From Sacculina carcini (Eukaryota; Arthropoda; Thecostraca; Sacculinidae), in contig OU696574.1 in assembly GCA_916048095.2 (NCBI GenBank), positions 5,011,001 through 5,075,000 of the forward strand: a stretch of 64,000 nt of DNA, written 5' to 3'. The notes below the pieces were generated by a model that was not told the origin of the DNA, did no database searches, and was given only the letters and a program-made list of their open reading frames with translations. Below are positions 1 to 9,551 of this stretch, one piece after another (within the stretch, counting starts at the first letter, position 1; each line of letters begins with the position of its first letter). The position numbers and the translations under genes were made by a program.

Positions 1-397
1 TCGTTGAATGTTAACTTTTCTCATTGCAATGGATGTCGTAAGTGAAATAACTGATGTAATTAACTCTGGGATGTCCCATTTTAGTATTTGTTTTGTTGGT
101 TCGGAAATTGTTTTTAAAATAAACGTTAATTCTCGTTGTGTGTTGATGTACGCTCTGACTAATCTATATTAATCTACCTTGTAATTTCACTCCAGCTATT
201 TGTCCCGAATGTCTATTGACCGCTTGGTGGTGTGCGTATATGTGGCCAGCGGTGTGAGTTTGCGGTTGTCACCCGCATAACTTGCGATTTCAACAGTTGC
301 ATCTTCTTCTGCCCAATTCACAGCACTGATCTGGTGCTAGGCAAGTGGCTTTGCGGTCCACTCCAATCGCCAATGCAAACTTCCTGTGTGTTCCTAA

Positions 398-455
<58 letters not shown>

Positions 456-764
456 AGTGGTTGTTTTGCCTTAGTGGTTTGTTTTGTGGACGGTTGTGAG
501 TGTAAGTACATGTGTGTGTGTATGTATGTGTGTCTGTACTGTGGTCTGCATATTTGTGGCCGACTGTGAGCACCTCGTTATCATCGTATCAGCGTTTTTA
601 ATGCATTGTCAACCTGTGGTATTTGTGGGTTCCACCTGCGTGCCAGTACTGTATCACTATGAGCTGTTCAGCGCATGACCAGCGGTGAAAATTCAATAAC
701 ACGTGCATCTTGGCGTACTTCAATTGGTGCATATTTGTTACTCCGAATAGTCCAATGGTTTAGA
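1..764. other. Non-coding stretch, no gene seen
   Basis: I see no coding region, RNA gene or recognisable element here. Open frames on both strands are short and are produced by the (TG)n tract at 402-451. The stretch is AT-rich with scattered TG-rich runs. Confidence 0.6.
402..451. repeat. (TG)n microsatellite
   Basis: An almost uninterrupted run of about 25 TG dinucleotides. It generates poly-Cys/Val and poly-Thr/His pseudo-frames on the two strands. Confidence 0.97.
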
Positions 765-1083
765 AGAGGGGTTCTTAACCGGGGGTATTCATACCCCTTG
801 GGGGTTTGGGAACCAAAAGCGGGGGTATTGGACTCGATTTCTGGGTTCTGGCATGAATTATTAATGGCTTATATATGATGAAATTTTCAATGGTAAGGTT
901 ATATTAGTAATCCGTATCTAAAGTACAATAAATTCAAGCAATTAAACACTCGTGGATTTAGAAAACATACTGGAACATATTAGGTTTTGTGACAATTATT
1001 TGAACAGTCAAGTAAGTCGGGGTATGGGACCATATTCGGCAATCCATCGGGGGTATGGGAGCATCAAAAGGTTAAGAATCTCT
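765..1083. mobile_element. Decayed MITE-like inverted-repeat element
   Basis: The left end reads AGAGGGGTTCTTAACC (765-780) and the right end GGTTAAGAATCTCT (1070-1083), imperfect inverted repeats. Inside each end lies a G-run with GGGGGTAT motifs. GTTCTTAACC-type termini resemble hAT-related MITEs, but the flanking 8-mers do not match, so no target duplication is visible. There is no coding capacity. Family assignment is inference. Confidence 0.4.
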
Positions 1084-1640
1084 TGTATCAGGTTTGAGAC
1101 TTGACCTGGTGCTTTCATCTGCTTTTATCAACTTTTCCTCTTGGATCTAAGAGAAGGTATCACTGTGCATGGGCACACAGCCAATTTTTAAAATGCCCAT
1201 CCAACTAAATTTGTCATCGTACATCTAGAATGGATACAGGTGAGCGCTCAGCGTGAGATCTAGAAATGGGTTTATGAGCGTCTATGAATGGCCTTGATGG
1301 TAGTGTCCGGGATCATAGCTAGAATGGGCTCTATATCCAGTATTACTGAATCTATTATTATTATTAGTGTCATCAGTATTGCACAAAACGAACAAAGTGA
1401 TGCAGGAAGAGCACAAAAGCTGCGTCATGCAGCATTGCACGTGGAAAATATGGGAAACTGTAAGGAAGAGAGAGAGAGAGAGAGGAGAAATATGGTCCAT
1501 AAATAGCACTAATCACGAATCACGTACATGCAGACACTAACACATATATCATGTTGAATAACAAATAAAAAATGAACAAAATGAAGATATTTCACGCAAA
1601 TGAGCAGAACTTGCAGAATATTGACTAGATTCGTTGGATT

Positions 1641-1689
<49 letters not shown>

Positions 1690-1753
1690 GCGCACACACA
1701 CACACACACGCACGAATGTACACTCAATAACATATATTTTAACTATGTTTTAA

Positions 1754-1827
<74 letters not shown>
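1084..1827. other. Non-coding stretch with simple repeats
   Basis: No gene is seen. The stretch holds a short (AG)n run near 1469-1484, a (CA)n tract at about 1642-1709 interrupted by TC and GCG variants, and a (TA)n tract from about 1755 to 1829 that runs up to the Penelope-like repeat. Confidence 0.6.
1642..1709. repeat. (CA)n microsatellite
   Basis: An imperfect CA run with TCACACGCGCACAC interruptions. The reverse strand gives Cys/Val pseudo-frames. Confidence 0.9.

Positions 1828-1829
<2 letters not shown>
1755..1829. repeat. (TA)n microsatellite
   Basis: A run of about 37 TA dinucleotides abutting the left repeat of the Penelope-like element. Penelope-like copies in other genomes are often next to TA-rich tracts, so this may mark the insertion side. 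Confidence 0.92.
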
Positions 1830-1832
<3 letters not shown>

Positions 1833-1907
1833 ATAAGATGAAGTTGAACTTCTTCAGACACAATATTTATTTTTTTACCACAACGTTTCGCCTTACGGCT
1901 TTATCAA
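1828..1907 (-). repeat. Penelope pseudo-LTR block, 3' copy
   Basis: This 80-bp block is repeated in the same orientation at 4580-4659 with almost no change. It contains the hammerhead-like core described separately. It lies downstream of the ORF in the sense direction. Confidence 0.85.
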
Positions 1908-1908
1908 G
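1881..1908 (-). ncRNA. Degenerate hammerhead-ribozyme-like core
   Basis: On the minus strand the sequence reads TTGATAA, then GCC-GTAA-GGC as stem-loop II, then GAAAC. This matches the order of the hammerhead core (CUGAUGA, stem II, GAAA), with two changes in the first box. Hammerhead motifs in Penelope pseudo-LTRs are known from the literature. I could not find a convincing stem III partner, so cleavage activity is doubtful. Confidence 0.5.
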
Positions 1909-1997
1909 CAGTGATAACATATCGTCAGCCATTGTAAGAAACCAAATTCACAAAAATATGTTAAAACACGTGATCATACATTAATTGGATATCTGAC

Positions 1998-2000
<3 letters not shown>

Positions 2001-2065
<65 letters not shown>
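2001..2065. repeat. (TA)n microsatellite in Penelope 3' UTR
   Basis: About 32 TA dinucleotides between the pseudo-LTR block and the stop codon side of the Penelope-like ORF. Confidence 0.92.
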
Positions 2066-2071
<6 letters not shown>

Positions 2072-2094
2072 ATTTAAGGATATACTCTGTTGTC

Positions 2095-4503
2095 TCAAAA
2101 CTTGCAGTTGAGATCAACTCCTCTGCAGCCGTTCATCAATTTACTGGGTTCCACTTCCCGTATATATGCGGCCTCAACGTATTTTCTCTGGATGTGATCT
2201 CTCAGACCTTCATGTATTATTGACCATTTGATCCTTGCGGGGTTCGTCTGATGCTCCTCTCTGAAATGTTGTAAGACTGCACTATTCAGTTTAGGATTAG
2301 TGTGCTCTATGATTCTAGTTTTGATAGGTCGGGCCGTTTCCCCAATGTATATTTTATGACACATGCCACATTCGATTTTGTATATCAAGTGCTTTTTCCA
2401 GCACTGTTGCTTTTTGTTAGCCATATGGCATGTGTTACATTTCTCTGGGCAACCCAGTTTTTCTTTTGGAGGTCCAAAGATACTTTTTAGAGGTCGACCA
2501 GCATCGAACCATACCCGAACCTTATCAGACAATCCTGTGCGTCTTAGAAGAGCCTTACATTGACGTTTGTGCGCTTCCCCGAGAAATGGCATTTTCAAAT
2601 AGTAGAGATTCTTGTCTAAATTTCTCTTTTGTTTTCGTTCTGACTCGATGGCTCGTTTTTCAATTTGTTTTATAGCATGATGGGGGTAGTTATTTTGTTT
2701 CAAACGCTGTTTTACTTTGCCAAGCGATATGCTCATATCCTGTGGTGTTATCGACCTCCTACAAGCCCTCACAAATTCTCCATGTGCAACTGAATGTTTT
2801 GCTTGCCTAGGTCCATGGGAATGCCAGTTCATAATAGAGCCACTGTGAAACGGCTTCATATAAAGTTCACTTGTGAATTGATCACCATCGTATTTCACTT
2901 TGCAGTCCAAGAATGGGAGGGATTTGTCTGATGAAACTTCCATTGTGAATTGTATGGAGGAACAGACAGAATTGGCGACTTCAAGAAGATTTTGAGGATC
3001 AATGTCGTCGTACCACACAACAAAGATATCATCGATGTAGCGTTTCCACAGAACGATGTATGGTAGCTTTGCTTGGATCTGTCGTTCAATATAATCAGCG
3101 TATATGATCGCTAGTTGTGGAGCCATCGCATTACCCATAGACAATCCATTGGTTTGTTCATAGCTGTTGCCGTCATGTATAACAACATCGTTTGACATTG
3201 CTAGACGAATTAGTTCTATAACATCGTCGGTTTTTATCATGCAGATAACGTTCTCTTTTGATTTGTTATTTTCCAAAAATATTCTCATCACATCATATAG
3301 ACCGAGCTCTTCTTTTGTCGAATTTCGTGGAATATTTCCATATAGATTTTTCACATCTAGAGATGCAAATCCTTTTACTCCGGTTTGCTGGATGGTTTGT
3401 ATCCATGAAAGGAAACCATTTGTACTTCTGATGTGTGCAGGAATAACGTCCAAAAAGCTGTCCAACTGCTTAGAAAAAGACTGAGCCAATTTAGTAGCAG
3501 GTCCATCAATAGATGCGACGATAGGTCTCCCTCTTAGTTGTCCCTCTTTATGATCTTTGGGCAGAATGTACGTACTGCTCGGCATTGGAAAACTGCATTT
3601 GAAGCTATTGATGTACTTTTCAACTTGTTCATTATTTTTGTATTTTTTTGATATTGTGCCAAGTTTCCTATTGAAATTTGCCTGTCTTGTAGATGGTAAT
3701 ACCGTTGGAATTTTCGTAAAGTTTTCTGTATTAACGGTGGCTTCAGATAACATTTGTGCGTACTCATTTTCCTTCATTGCAATGAGACGACCAGTTTTAT
3801 CTGTCGATGTAATCACAATTTCACTTTTCTTTATGTCCCTTATTTGTTCAGCTTCTTTTGTTTTTCGGTGAGGTAGTAGTTGATCACTGCATTTTAGAAG
3901 CTTCATCATGCCACCTGAGAATTCTTGTATAGTTTCTCTTTCGATGCCATCTTTTTTCATAGTATCTGAACATTTTTCTATGAAAGCACCACATTCCTTC
4001 TTCAATCGTTGACTGTCTTTGAGACTGTATTGATTCGGTATATATGAAGGTCCTTTTTTCAGAAGTTCTGAGTGTGGAACCTGGTCCGTTTTGTCGATAA
4101 ATAGTGAATCGTTGTTAGACACGCTTTGTTTATTTTCCACCCTGTCACTTTTATTCAAAGATTTTGAGTATATGTTCTGAAATTTTCTTTTCTTTTTTGA
4201 TTCCAGCTCTGAGCGGAATTTTAGCATGATACGATGCTCCTCTTCCTTCAGCGGATATATGGCACATTTCAATCTTTCTAAGCGTTGGTATTCCGCATCT
4301 AATGCCATCTGCAGCCACTGTTTGCTATGTCTCTCGGTCAGTCGATCTGCTGCCAACGACGGAAATGTACTTCGTAGAACATTTTTTGCTCTCAATCCCA
4401 TCGGAATTATTTTATTTTTACGACATAAACGTAAGAACTCAATGTTACTCCGACATTGTTCCAGCTTTTTAGCTTTGAATAAGTTGATGTCACATAACTG
4501 CAT
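2095..4503 (-). CDS. Penelope-like reverse transcriptase with GIY-YIG endonuclease
   Basis: The 802-residue protein starts at an ATG (4501-4503) and is uninterrupted. The N-terminal third is charged and typical of this family (CRKNKIIPMGLR near residue 30). The RT domain shows PKDHKEG, RGRPIVAS, GLSMGNAMAPQLA and the catalytic YIDDIFV near residue 490. The C-terminal part has a Cys-rich segment (CPEKCNTCH) and the GIY-YIG-type motif IYKIECGMCHKIYIGETARP near residues 708-730. Such proteins copy element RNA onto target DNA cut by the GIY-YIG domain. Length is normal for full Penelope-like ORFs. Introns are known in the family, but none is needed here. Whether it is still expressed is unknown. 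Confidence 0.93.
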   Translation of the reverse strand: MQLCDINLFKAKKLEQCRSNIEFLRLCRKNKIIPMGLRAKNVLRSTFPSLAADRLTERHSKQWLQMALDAEYQRLERLKCAIYPLKEEEHRIMLKFRSELESKKKRKFQNIYSKSLNKSDRVENKQSVSNNDSLFIDKTDQVPHSELLKKGPSYIPNQYSLKDSQRLKKECGAFIEKCSDTMKKDGIERETIQEFSGGMMKLLKCSDQLLPHRKTKEAEQIRDIKKSEIVITSTDKTGRLIAMKENEYAQMLSEATVNTENFTKIPTVLPSTRQANFNRKLGTISKKYKNNEQVEKYINSFKCSFPMPSSTYILPKDHKEGQLRGRPIVASIDGPATKLAQSFSKQLDSFLDVIPAHIRSTNGFLSWIQTIQQTGVKGFASLDVKNLYGNIPRNSTKEELGLYDVMRIFLENNKSKENVICMIKTDDVIELIRLAMSNDVVIHDGNSYEQTNGLSMGNAMAPQLAIIYADYIERQIQAKLPYIVLWKRYIDDIFVVWYDDIDPQNLLEVANSVCSSIQFTMEVSSDKSLPFLDCKVKYDGDQFTSELYMKPFHSGSIMNWHSHGPRQAKHSVAHGEFVRACRRSITPQDMSISLGKVKQRLKQNNYPHHAIKQIEKRAIESERKQKRNLDKNLYYLKMPFLGEAHKRQCKALLRRTGLSDKVRVWFDAGRPLKSIFGPPKEKLGCPEKCNTCHMANKKQQCWKKHLIYKIECGMCHKIYIGETARPIKTRIIEHTNPKLNSAVLQHFREEHQTNPARIKWSIIHEGLRDHIQRKYVEAAYIREVEPSKLMNGCRGVDLNCKF

Positions 4504-4579
4504 GGTTGACGATTTGTTGAGTACGAGGTAGAATATTTAGATCCAAAATGTATGATGTACTCACGTGTCTGGTGGATAA

Positions 4580-4659
4580 ATGATATAAGATGAAGTTGAA
4601 CTTCTTCAGACACAATATTTATTTTTTTACCACAACGTTTCGCCTTACGGCTTTATCAA
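4580..4659 (-). repeat. Penelope pseudo-LTR block, 5' copy
   Basis: Direct repeat of 1828-1907, placed about 80 bp upstream of the ORF start in the sense direction. It ends abruptly at TTATCAA and joins the inverted ORF fragment at 4660. Confidence 0.85.
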
Positions 4660-4660
4660 A
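4633..4660 (-). ncRNA. Second degenerate hammerhead-like core
   Basis: Same TTGATAA / GCC-GTAA-GGC / GAAAC arrangement as at 1881-1908, in the 5' pseudo-LTR block. The first box has the same two deviations, so they are inherited and not copy-specific. Confidence 0.5.
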
Positions 4661-4886
4661 ACTAGAATCATAGAGCACACTAATCCTAAACTGAATAGTG
4701 CAGTCGTACAACATTTCAGAGAGGAGCATCAGACGAACCCCGCAAGGATCAAATGGTCAATAATACATGAAGGTCTGAGAGATCACATCCAGAGAAAATA
4801 CGTTGAGGCCGCATTATATACGGGAAGTGGAACCCAGTAAATTGATGAACGGCTGCAGAGGAGTTGATCTCAACTGCAAGTTTTGA
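4660..4886 (+). pseudogene. Penelope-like ORF, C-terminal fragment
   Basis: This is an inverted copy of about 2097-2314: it encodes the end of the GIY-YIG region (TRIIEHTNPKLNSAV, HFREEHQTNPARIKW). A one-base insertion near 4814 (GCATTATATACG versus GCATATATACG in the intact copy) shifts the frame and gives an early stop. It ends at the assembly gap, so its true extent is unknown. Head-on pairs of partial copies are common for Penelope-like elements. Confidence 0.88.
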
Positions 4887-5086
4887 NNNNNNNNNNNNNN
4901 NNNNNNNNNNNNNNNNNNNNNNNNNNNNNNNNNNNNNNNNNNNNNNNNNNNNNNNNNNNNNNNNNNNNNNNNNNNNNNNNNNNNNNNNNNNNNNNNNNNN
5001 NNNNNNNNNNNNNNNNNNNNNNNNNNNNNNNNNNNNNNNNNNNNNNNNNNNNNNNNNNNNNNNNNNNNNNNNNNNNNNNNNNNNNN
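4887..5086. other. Assembly gap of 200 N
   Basis: Exactly 200 N, probably a fixed-size placeholder between contigs. The sequence on either side belongs to unrelated elements, so order and distance across it are not certain. Confidence 0.99.
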
Positions 5087-6804
5087 ATTTGGCCGCGAGC
5101 TTTTGGCTATTTACGCCGCCATACGACGTTTCAGACATTCTGTTGAAGGTCGGCCGTTAATTGTGTTCACTGATCATCGCCCACTGGTCACCGCTCTGAA
5201 CTCTGCCTCAGACCGATATTCTCCAAGGGAGACCAGGCATTTAAATTTTGTGACACAATTTACATCCGACATCCGGCATGTGGCAGGATCCACCAACGTC
5301 GTCGCTGATACGTTGTCACGCGCTGTCAACGTGCTTGAGACACCTGAGCTGCCGCTCCATGACTTTGAATTCCTTGCGAAAGAACAAACGGGCGATTCAA
5401 CTCTACAGGAATTCTTGAAGAAGCCACATTCACTGAGAATCCGTGATACGAAACTTCCAAGTGGTGCATCACTACTATGTGACATCTCAACAGGAAAAAC
5501 ACGGCTATTGATCCCAACAACATTACGCCGATTAAATTTCAACAGGTGGCATGGCATGTCTCACCCCGGCGTACGAGCAACACAAGACATGGTGACGTCT
5601 CGGTGCGTGTGGCCTAACATGAAAACAGATATCAGTCGGTGGACTCGTGCCTGCGAGAGATGCCAACGAGCCAAAATCCATCGGAACACTCGCTCACCTC
5701 CTGGTAAATTTGAATTGCCACGCCATCGGTTCCGGCACCTACATGCCGACATTGTGGGGCCACTACCGCCATCGGACGGCGGTCAATACCTATTTACGTG
5801 TATTGATCGATACACCAGATGGGCTGAGGCCATCCCTATTCCAGATATTCGCGCTGATACGGTATGCCGAGCATTCGCGTCCGGCTGGATAGGGCTTTGG
5901 AGTACCTGAAGCCATCATCACTGGCAGGGGCACTCAGTTCACTAGCACAGCTTGGAAGAACTTATGCTCTACCCTGGGTTGCACACACAAAACAATCACT
6001 AGCTACCACCCAGCCAGCAATGGACTAGTTGAACGATTCCACCGTCACCTAAAATCAGCGCTACGTTGTCTTCCAAACACCAAGTGGACTGACACACTAC
6101 CAACCGTTCTTCTCGGCCTCAGATCTGCAGTCAAAGTAGACACGAAGACTTCGTCAGCAGTGCTTGTATATGGTGAGCCGCTCAGAATCCCATGCGAGAT
6201 GGTAGAGCCGTCGCGCGCACATTCAACGCCATGCTCAAAATCTTCATTCGCCGATGTCATGCGAACAGTCATACGACGACTGCGTCCATCGCCACCTCGG
6301 CAGTCGAAAATATCATCACATGTTCCATCAGCGCTTCAAACATGTTCGCATGTATTTGTGCGATGTGGAGCACACAGGGCACCAATAGACCAACCGTTTA
6401 CTGGGCCATTTCGAGTTGTGCGACGAACCGACAAGACCATAACAATACAGCGATTGTCTGGGGAGGACACCGTCTCAATCGATCGAGTAAAGCCAGCTGC
6501 GATTGAAGATGAATCTTCCATCCAAAATCACCAACCCATCAAGGTGCAATCTACATCAGCATCCCAAACGCAGTGTTGTCGTGGGCCTCAACCAATACTC
6601 TACGATAAAGTCTACACTCCACGCTCACCCGTTCAAGCCACTGCCCGGAAAACCTAAAAAATTCCGCGGCCAACGAATGCTGTGACACCTAGTACCTCGT
6701 CTCAAGAACCAGCAGAAACTCCTACGTCTATCCTGCGCACCCGATCTGGACGCCTCGTGCAACCACCTCGTCGACATCGTTTGACGTTTGCATTGACGTC
6801 ATAG
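5087..6804 (+). pseudogene. Gypsy-4 pol remnant (RNase H and integrase)
   Basis: RNase H ends are seen in ELLAIYAAIRRF and FTDHRPLVTAL. Integrase follows: HHCC finger (HGMSHPGV, then CERCQRAK), first catalytic Asp in LHADIVGPLPP, the second region as ITGRGTQFTS, and YHPASNGLVERFHR with the Glu. A one-base shift near 5890-5900 breaks the frame between GWI and FGVPEAI. The Asp expected in IT-D-RGTQF is Gly. The C-terminus has the GPF motif (FTGPFRVVRR), then another shift near 6650 before the terminal TRSGRLVQPPRR and stop at 6804. Confidence 0.88.
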
Positions 6805-6894
6805 TTGAGAAATGCATCGCCTCATGTACACAGTGTAAATATTTCCTGCCAAATACTATTGATGTTCCTCTAGTATTTTCTAACAGGGGGGCAG

Positions 6895-7454
6895 TGTAGC
6901 GTATCACACGCTCTTCACCGCTGTGGCCACACACACACATCAGAGCGACTCTCTGCTTGTCAGCCGAAGGGTAAACGGCAGCGTAGGCCGCTGACAGTAC
7001 GACATGCTCTTCACCGCTGCAGCCTCACACACATCAGCGCCACCCTCAGGCTCTGCCTCTCAGCCGAAGGGTAAACCATAGGGTAGGCCGCTGACAGTAT
7101 CACACGTATCACACACTCTTTCACATTCCGGTCTCACACACAGCAACACTACCCTCACACTCTGCCTAGTGCCAGCCGACGTATAATCCCTTTGGGTAGG
7201 CCACGGACACGCATCACGACGGCGAACATAACGGGACGGTGCGAGGCAGTCTTCCTTGGTTTGTGACGTGATACGGTGTGTGCCCGGTGCATGGTGTAAT
7301 TGGCGAAATATTAGTTGTATGTGTGATATAGTGTGATTGTGATTCATTGTGTATAGTGGTTGCGTGCGGCAAATATAATATACGTTTTAACCATTTCTAC
7401 GCGGTACTCGTTCAGTACATTATCTCCGGGCATATAGATCCTGCCTACCCAACA
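6895..7454 (+). repeat. Gypsy-4 3' LTR with internal tandem repeats
   Basis: It begins TGTAGCG right after the polypurine tract and ends near CCCAACA. The first 320 bases hold three diverged tandem units of about 100 bp (roughly 6899-7000, 7001-7101, 7102-7213), each with CACAC-rich, CAGCCGAAGGGTAAAC-like and GTAGGCC(G/A)C motifs. Such units in the U3 part of an LTR are often enhancer-like. The 5' LTR is not present for comparison, so the end is approximate. Confidence 0.7.
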
Positions 7455-7893
7455 GTACGTTGGCACAAAGGAAAAATTGCATCACTAATGTGAGAAAGAG
7501 CTTCAGATAAGAAATCAGGGAGAACAAGTGTAGGGAGATGAACATAGTTTGAGAGGCAGAATATGGAGTTAACCAATAAGTGAAATTTAGAAGGATCAAA
7601 AAGTTTGTAATTGCGATAGCGAAATATTTCATTTGAGGATTGTTTAGGCGGCCGAGGTGAAAACAGTTGAAAAGTAATAAGGCTATGGTCAGAAATTTCA
7701 GGAGCGGGTGGATAGGTTATTGTTTCAGCGAAAAACAGTTTGGAAGAAGAGGGAGTCGAAATAACAAGATCAAGAGTATGTCCAGATAGATGAGTTGCGG
7801 CGCAGTTCATGATCTTAAGATCCCAGGAATCAAGTAAGTGAATAAATTCGGAGGCATAAGGATAAGAGGAAGGGGAATCCACCCAGATCTGTG
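7455..7893 (-). pseudogene. LINE endonuclease fragment
   Basis: The minus strand encodes part of an apurinic-type endonuclease and the linker: HLSGHTLDLVIS, then PEISDHSLITFQLF, then IFRYRNYKLFDPSKFH. It aligns by eye with residues about 180-310 of the LINE ORF2 at 55680-58562 (HTSGHTLDLILS, SISDHSLLL, FTYRNYKKFDPSS). Both ends are cut: by gypsy-4 on the left and by a (TCTTG)n run and the miniature LTR element on the right. Confidence 0.85.
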
Positions 7894-7911
7894 TCTTGTC
7901 TTGTCTTGTCT
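7894..7911. repeat. (TCTTG)n short tandem repeat
   Basis: Three to four TCTTG units sit exactly between the LINE fragment and the LTR start, apparently replacing the first bases of the LTR. Confidence 0.8.
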
Positions 7912-8247
7912 TGAGCGCGGTGTATCAGCAAGGCACCGCTGCCTACACACCACGTAGCTGCACTCTCTCCGCTCTCTCCAGAGCGCTCACGCGCTGCTGG
8001 CTTGCAGGAGCATCGCGCCACTGGGCGTGGCTTCAAGCGCTTGCGGACGTTTCCGCCAGGCGCCGCCACGGGCACTGGCTGCGACATCTGGCGTGTTTGT
8101 ATGTGTGTGTGTGTATTTGTGTGTATGAGGCATGTAATTCATCAGTCGTCAAATAAATTTCCGAGGAAGTACTTGTGTTTCACTGGTGTAGCGAGGCGGC
8201 GCGATGCCTAACATCTCAGCATTGCGTCGCCTAACGACTCCGCTACA
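7912..8247 (+). repeat. TRIM-like 5' LTR
   Basis: It shares AGCGCGGTGTATCAGCAAGG with the stub at 8758-8777 after the polypurine tract. A TATA-less GC-rich first half is followed by a (TG)n stretch, AATAAA at 8152-8157, and the CA-ending terminus before the primer site. Confidence 0.75.
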
Positions 8248-8777
8248 TTGGTGACCCCTGTGGGAACACTCTTTCCTTCTGTTTTGTTTGCTTTGCTTTT
8301 CATCGTCTTCATCCTCGCGTTTTATCTTCATCATTTTCGGATTTTTGTCAAGACTTTCTGCCGGCTCAGGAGGCAGCACGCGGCCATCACCATCAACGCT
8401 ATCGCTGCACAGACGCGTCACCTCGACACAGCAGCGACAGCAGCCGGCTCCGACGGGTGACAGCCAAGCTGGACGGCCCCCGGCAACGACGTCTGCTCTC
8501 CAGATACGCGCGCCTCGCGGACTCACTGGCGGCGCCTCAGCCTGGGCCTCATTCAGTTTTCCCACCCCAGCCAAGCACACCACAACGCATAAGCCTCCTG
8601 CAGCTCCAAAATTTCGCCGCTCGCCTTTCGCAAATCACATCGTTCGCCTCATCGTCACACACTTCTTCCACCACTCGTCCTCCGATCCACATCGTTCCAA
8701 TAAAGCCACATTCGCCGTTCGTCCTCTCCGTGGCCGCCCGTCTAGGGGGGAGATGTGTAGCGCGGTGTATCAGCAAG
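7912..8777 (+). mobile_element. Miniature LTR retrotransposon (TRIM-like), 3' LTR cut by E1
   Basis: A 5' LTR (7912-8247, ending CCGCTACA) is followed by a primer binding site TTGGTGACCCCTG (8248-8260), about 490 bp of internal sequence with no gag or pol, a polypurine tract CTAGGGGGGAGATG (8742-8755) and the first 22 bases of a 3' LTR (8756-8777). The 3' LTR is interrupted by transposon E1 after TCAGCAAGG. The primer site resembles that of gypsy-3 (TGGTGACCC), so a gypsy of that lineage probably mobilises it. The internal frames read as low-complexity Ser/Thr/Pro peptides and I do not call a gene. Confidence 0.75.
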
Positions 8778-9074
8778 GGAGTCTAGTACCTTTGGTGCGA
8801 CATCCACTTCACGCGACGCTGCTTTGCACTGTACATACCTGTTACGTCATCGACTTCCGAACGAGTGACGTATTTAGGTCCACCAGTGATGCCAGCAAGC
8901 CATAGAGAAATTGTAAGCCACTTCGTTCGACACCTTGGTTTATCACCAGATTTCCCGGTTGACCACTCATACTCGACAGTGTATCTTTGGTGCGCGTCGT
9001 GTGTGTTCGTTCTCGGTCTTTGGCGTGTGTTCTGCAGTGGTCATTTTGATGGTACGTGGTTATCTTTCTTACTA
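8778..9074. other. E1 terminal segment before the satellite
   Basis: About 300 bp of unique sequence between the element tip and the satellite array, about 97 percent alike by eye to 34932-35231 and to the reverse complement of 53223-53521. It has no gene. It contains two CGTCA/TGACGT motifs near 8847 and 8867. Confidence 0.8.
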
Positions 9075-9551
9075 GTAGTATATTGGTATTAAATATGGTC
9101 TGAATTGACTGCTATATCAGTACTCTCTATAATCATGTTTCTTTTTCATTTTTGATTGTGAGATATATTGGTATTAAGTATGGTCTGAATTGACTGCTTT
9201 ACCAAGACTCTCTATAATCATGTTTCCTTTTCACCTTGATTATGAGATATATTGGTATTAAGTATGGTCTGAATTGACTGCTTTATCAATACTCTCTATA
9301 ATCATGTTTCCTTTTCATTTTTGATTGTAAGATATATTGGTATTAAGTATGGTCTGAATTGACTGCTTTACCAAGAGTCTCTATAATCATGTTTCCTTTT
9401 CACCTTGATTATGAGATATATTGGTATTAAGTATGGTCTGAATTGACTGCTTTATCAAGAGTCTCTATAATCATGTTTCCTTTTAACCTTGATTATGAGA
9501 TATATTGGTATTAAGTATGGTCTGAATTGACTGCTTTATCAATATTCTCTA
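9075..9551. repeat. E1 satellite array, part 1 (84-85 bp unit)
   Basis: Between five and six units of the satellite with the core GGTATTAAGTATGGTCTG. Successive cores start at 9170, 9254, 9339 and 9423, giving periods of 84 or 85 bp. The array is interrupted by gypsy-1, which duplicated CTCTA of a satellite unit. Confidence 0.95.

Larger units (their letters stand above)
1828..4659 (-). mobile_element. Penelope-like retroelement, apparently intact
   Basis: An 802-codon reverse transcriptase/GIY-YIG reading frame (2095-4503) lies between two directly repeated 80-bp blocks (1828-1907 and 4580-4659). Direct terminal repeats around the ORF are the pseudo-LTR arrangement known for Penelope-like elements. 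The 3' UTR (1908-2094) contains a second (TA)n tract. A broken second copy follows in opposite orientation at 4660-4886. No target duplication was identified. Confidence 0.85.
5087..7454 (+). mobile_element. Gypsy-4: 5'-truncated Ty3/gypsy element
   Basis: The fragment starts inside RNase H at the gap and runs through integrase, a polypurine tract (AACAGGGGGGCAG, 6882-6894) and a 3' LTR (6895-7454). It has at least two frameshifts and a substituted catalytic residue, so it is dead. The protein is of the same lineage as gypsy-3 in this window. Its right end lies against a LINE endonuclease fragment, suggesting it inserted in that LINE. Confidence 0.85.

Noticed and set aside
1509..1836. Frames rich in Cys/Val, Thr/His or Ile/Tyr
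   Set aside because: They are translations of (CA)n and (TA)n tracts.
8288..8905. A 205-codon frame over the TRIM interior
   Set aside because: It runs through the polypurine tract and LTR into E1 and is low-complexity; it cannot be one gene.
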